A program made the position numbers and the translations under genes. Of a DNA stretch of 64,000 nucleotides, positions 59,813-64,000 are shown piece after piece. Numbering within the stretch: position 1 is the first letter of the stretch; each line of letters starts with the position of its first letter. A model generated the notes under the pieces. That model ran no database searches, had not been told where the DNA came from, and saw only the letters and a program-made list of their open reading frames with translations. The DNA comes from Megalonaias nervosa (Eukaryota; Mollusca; Bivalvia; Unionida; Unionidae). Location of the stretch: the NCBI GenBank assembly GCA_016617855.1, contig JAECUM010003723.1, positions 1 to 64,000 on the forward strand, given 5' to 3'.

Positions 59813-61316
59813 CATACCTGTCAACCCCTTGAGATGAAAACCTGTACGCCAGACCAATAAAAACCTTACAATGACCAAAAAAACCTTACACAAAAAAATG
59901 TATTCATACATTATATAAGATCAACAGTTTTAAAACAACAAATGCCTTAAACGAAGTAATTTTACACACATTTACATAATTATTTACATCTCTGAAACTT
60001 TTATTTTATTTCGTTCTTTTGATTTTGAGTGTGTTGTAACATACACACACATTATTATATGCAACACATGCACCCTTTGCACTTTTCAAAATGTAATCAG
60101 GGGCTTAAAGTCTATGTAGCAGGTGTCAATGTTTATTTTACACTGTAAAAATGATGTTAGTTGTCTGCATTCAAGGACTTCCTACAATCTGTATCTATTT
60201 TTTTCATCATAGAAAAAGATCTCTCACAGTCTGCATTTTTGTGAGGCAAGGTACGTAGTCACTGAATACCTAATTTCAGATTTGGGAAGTGGATGCCACC
60301 AGTACTAATTGTCTGGTTGATAATATCAAGCCAGTAGCTACAAAAGCTCCTTTTCTGGCGATCGTCTGTTAATACAGGCACACTTATCAGGCAGCATGCA
60401 ATAATCCTCAAATTCATCTTTAAGTGCTTCATGATCCAGGTGTGGAGCTACTCAAAAATGAAAGTATTGCTACTAGTTTAAAAAAGATATGTGCAAGGTA
60501 TTTTGAAAAAACGAATTTTCAAGATGTAATATTCACTTCCTTGGATTTATCATGGTCTCATTATTACATATTTATATTTATTCCCCCATAAATCCTTAGC
60601 CCTACAATGTAAGACCTCGACCTGATATTTATCTTTTGGGCATCGAGGTCTTAACTGCCCAATAACGGCACTGTGTTGCATTTTCTGATGTTGATTAACA
60701 TTGGAACGATAAGTCAAATTTTCAGGAATATCTCACATGCTTGGCATCCCATGTCAGCGTTTTCTACAAATTAAAGTTATGATATTTTAATCAGGCTTTA
60801 CTTATACTGATGTCTTTTTCCTAATAAATTCAAATTCCCACACAAGCAAATGGACATGGTTTCAAGTTCTGTTGGCCTACATTTCAGATGGCTGGAATGC
60901 AATGGAAGCCAGGAATACCGAGATCGGTTAAAAGGATCATAAGAATCTTGAATGAAATGAAGCTATCAAAACACTTTTTTCTGTATTGATATATTTTTAT
61001 TCATTTCGTTAAAGAAGGATATTTCAACTTAACCTGATTTTGGCATTCCCAGCTTCCATCGCTTTCCAAAGCATGTCAGAGTTATCCCCACATTGCTTGC
61101 GCATAGCTACAAAAGATTCTGGATTGTGCTCGATGTTGAAAAATAATTATATCAAAATTCCTGGGATTAAGATAAAAAAAATTGTTAAAATTTTTAAAAA
61201 AACATGCATTTTTATAAGAAAAAAACCATACAAAACAGTTGTACACTGATGAAAATGAAAAAAACCCATACAAATTACAGGTAGCCCATACAAGTTAACA
61301 AGTATGAGACAGTTTG
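59813..61316 (-). mobile_element. Decayed hAT-type DNA transposon inserted in the minisatellite
   Basis: The ends are catacctgtcaac (59813) and gttaacaagtatg (to 61316), imperfect inverted repeats. The flanks agacag (59807-59812 and 61317-61322) are duplicated, possibly as part of an 8-bp duplication. On the minus strand the C-terminal hAT dimerisation motif reads ADCERSFSMMKKIDTDCRKS (about 60180-60240), preceded by LKDEFEDYCMLPD (about 60390-60430). Frames are broken, so it is not active. A similar end (catacctgtcaactctc) is at 63149. Confidence 0.75.
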
Positions 61317-61765
61317 GTAAAGAACTGTAAGGAAAGCTATTACCAACAATAATTTTAGACACTTTAAAATCAAGTAACTGACATGACAAAACAGTATGGT
61401 AAAGATCTGTATGAGAAGCCATCACCAACATTAATTTTTAGCCAACCTAACATCAAGCAACTGACATGACAAGACAGTATGCTGAAAGGCTGTAATGAAA
61501 GCCATTACCAACAATAATTTTAGCTAGGGGACATCAAACAACTGACATGACAAGACAGTATGCTGAAAGGCTGTAATGAAAGCCATTACCAACAATAATT
61601 TTAGCTAGGGGACATCAAACAACTGACATGACAAGACAGTATGCTGAAAGACTGTAATGAAAGCCATTACCAACAATATATTTTAGCTAGCCTAACATGA
61701 ACCAGCTGACATGACAAAGACAATTTGGTAAAGAGTTGTAAGGGAAGTCAGTACCAACAATAATT
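61317..61765 (+). repeat. 81-bp minisatellite, main part
   Basis: Five to six units of about 60-81 bp share 'gccattaccaacaataattt', 'aactgacatgacaagacagt' and 'atgctgaaaggctgtaatga'. Two neighbouring units (61501 and 61582) are exactly 81 bp apart and almost identical. Confidence 0.9.
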
Positions 61766-64000
61766 TTCCAAGGATCTGCAGATAATGCTGTTTTAAATTA
61801 GAGAATGCAAGGAAACTGTCCAGTCAAAAGCAGCTTTCTGAACAAAATCTTTGCACAATACATGACCCTGTTTGTATTGTAAGCTATTTTGATAAAAAGT
61901 CATCATTAATTGTTGTAGGAACTAGGTGCAAACCTGTGAGTCTCATGGGTGCAAGGACAGCAATGCCGTTATGAAGTACAAGAGGAAACATTTAAAATCA
62001 GCATTATTCTACTAAATTGGATTGTTTTCCAATTTTATTGCAGAAGTTATTAGATGTTCCTATTTGTAGCTAGAAAGAGAGAGTAATGACAGGAAAAATT
62101 AACGCTGGAATAATATAACAATGGACACAGAGACCATTTTTATATCTCCGAGCTTGTTTTATAGCTGTTTTATGCACTATCGGAAAGGGCAAACAGTGTT
62201 CTATGGGACAGTTTGTTATAGAATCAAAATAACACAAATGATGCCCAGCATTAAATAGAAACATCTGAAAAGTAAATGCCATAGTTACGCAAGTTAGACT
62301 GCTCTATGGGCGGAAACAATTGTTACTTAATGCCTGTGTTTGACGTAGTAACAGCACTGAAGATTTAGTAGCATTGGCAATACTGTCAAAAGCTTTGAAC
62401 CATGAGAATTAAAGTCAGCTGAACAGGTATAAACACTAAAAAGTGCATGACCCACATATAAGCCGACCCACAACTCTGAGACATCACAAGATGCATGTGG
62501 TAAGTTCTAAATGCATTTATTTAGGCAAACTTATATTAACAAAAAGTACACATATACTTATCTCGGGCTTGGCATGTATGAGTATTAAAAAGAAATGGTA
62601 AAAACTTGTTTGAAAAGTAATTTAATTTTCTGTTTTCTTATTGTTTCTGCCTAATTTAGATTTATGTATAATTTGATCAAATGATGACAAGAATTGAGCA
62701 GTCATGAGTTGCTGTAACACTACCTCTCCCTTTTGACTCGATTATTGATTGTTTATGCATTACTGCAGTGGACCTTTATATCAGCGCATCAGTAATTACG
62801 TTTTTATTTTGCCTTGAAATTGTAAATACCCAACTCATTAAAATTTAATCCCAGTATGACAACACAACGAACAACAATACGGTTTGATTCAATGCTCGCA
62901 ATTAGGCTACTGAACATATTTACATAATAGCGCCACTGCATGTACATTGTAGGTTTGAACACGTGCTGAATGAAGTAAATTCTGCTGAATGAAGTACATC
63001 CCTTGGAGTTGAATCCTGGGCACCACTGCACTAAACTTTAATATCTCCAAAATACAATAATGAAGTTTCAGAATAATCCTTAGAAAATTATGCTAATACT
63101 GTAAAAGCTGAGTTGTAGTTTGCTTTGATGTAAGTGACCTTACACCATACCTGTCAACTCTCATGCCGGGAGAAGAAAAAAAAACCCACGAATTTTGGGG
63201 TCACTCCATGCCTACCCCCCGATTTCATAATATCTCCCGATTTTTGCAGAAAACTCCCGATTATAACATTATGACTTCGATTTTCATTTCTCCTAAAAAA
63301 GAAAATCTTACATAAATAGATATATCGTATGCAGTCCATGGAAGCCATGTTCTGTTTATATTTACCTGTGAATATTGTCGTGACGAAATAATTACTTGAC
63401 TAGAAAGAATTTGCTTCTTTACTAAATAGGATGTTAAGTTTAAACATTATTCACATAAATTTTATAATTTTTTTTCATCTACAACAATACAAAAATCAGA
63501 AAATAAATCGGAACAAAATATAAACCACAACAATAAAATTGTCGGCAATTAATTTCAATCCCATTTATGATCACTGTGAATGCTGTAGCTCCATATGCTG
63601 TAGCTCCATTCCCACCAAAGAATTTTTATACCTTATATACAAACTTTAATTACCATTGTTAAATTAAAAGAAGGAATGAAAATATATACCATGCAGCATA
63701 TGTGTCCTCAAAAAAAACTAATTCATAATACATATTGTTTTATAGTAAACAATACTAAGTGCCTTATAAGTTGACAGTAAGGGAATAAGGTCAGATATAC
63801 AGCGAGGGGAAAATAGTTGCCACATGTATGGTACCGTGAGGCTGCCTATTTAGATACCTTTAGTTCAGCAGAATTGGTAATCCTTTTTTATTTGCCAATC
63901 ATTTGCTGGTGCTTGCATAACACACGGTAGTGTAGAATATGGTTTCTTTGAATCATGATGGAGGGCCAGTCGTTTTTACAAAATAGTTGCATCGATAAGG
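61766..64000. other. No gene recognised; possible left end of another DNA transposon
   Basis: The next PGAP1 exon was sought here and not found. At 63149-63250 the text catacctgtcaactctcatg followed by repeated 'ctcccgat(tt)' words resembles the terminal sequence of the 59813 hAT element. No matching right end is seen before the window ends. 'tgtagctccat' is duplicated at 63582-63609. Confidence 0.45.

Overview
The window looks like AT-rich DNA of a marine invertebrate, most likely a bivalve mollusc. The single host gene is broken into short exons by kilobase-scale introns with GT/AG borders. The introns hold tRNA-headed SINEs with CAA or CA tails, decayed DIRS-like, hAT and LINE elements, MITEs, solo LTRs and many minisatellites. 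The bivalve assignment rests on the repeat style, especially the AAGGTCAAGGTCAC and CATCCTGGCATAAAGACC families and the two SINEs. It is inference; no bacterial-style operons, rRNA or genuine tRNA genes are seen.

The only host gene I can support is PGAP1, the ER GPI inositol-deacylase, on the + strand. Fourteen coding exons between 10347 and 59516 join with unbroken reading-frame phases and give about 359 residues, equivalent to roughly residues 50 to 410 of the 922-residue human protein. They include the GHSMGG nucleophile elbow, which is split by an intron just after Met, and the STDH..VWCKQ block. The first exon (N-terminal membrane anchor) and everything after 59516 (C-terminal lumenal and membrane regions) were not found here.

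The most unusual host feature is a 21-nt PGAP1 microexon (13695-13715) that is tandemly repeated six times with its splice signals in a roughly 45-bp array. All copies have the same phase and length, so use of any one copy preserves the frame. The introns between copies are only 22-25 nt.

Layout: 1-10346 has no recognised gene; it holds a solo LTR, diverged repeats and two SINEs. 10347-24387 holds PGAP1 exons up to the catalytic serine region, a TA-flanked element, the microexon array, a hAT fragment, a LINE fragment and a split 67-bp minisatellite. 24388-40123 holds four more exons plus several minisatellites and repeat families. 40124-53145 holds a decayed DIRS-like retroelement, MITE and SINE copies, and two more exons. 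53146-64000 holds a TIR element inside a repeat array, a second DIRS-like element split by a solo LTR, the last visible exon (59464-59516) and a hAT element inside an 81-bp minisatellite.
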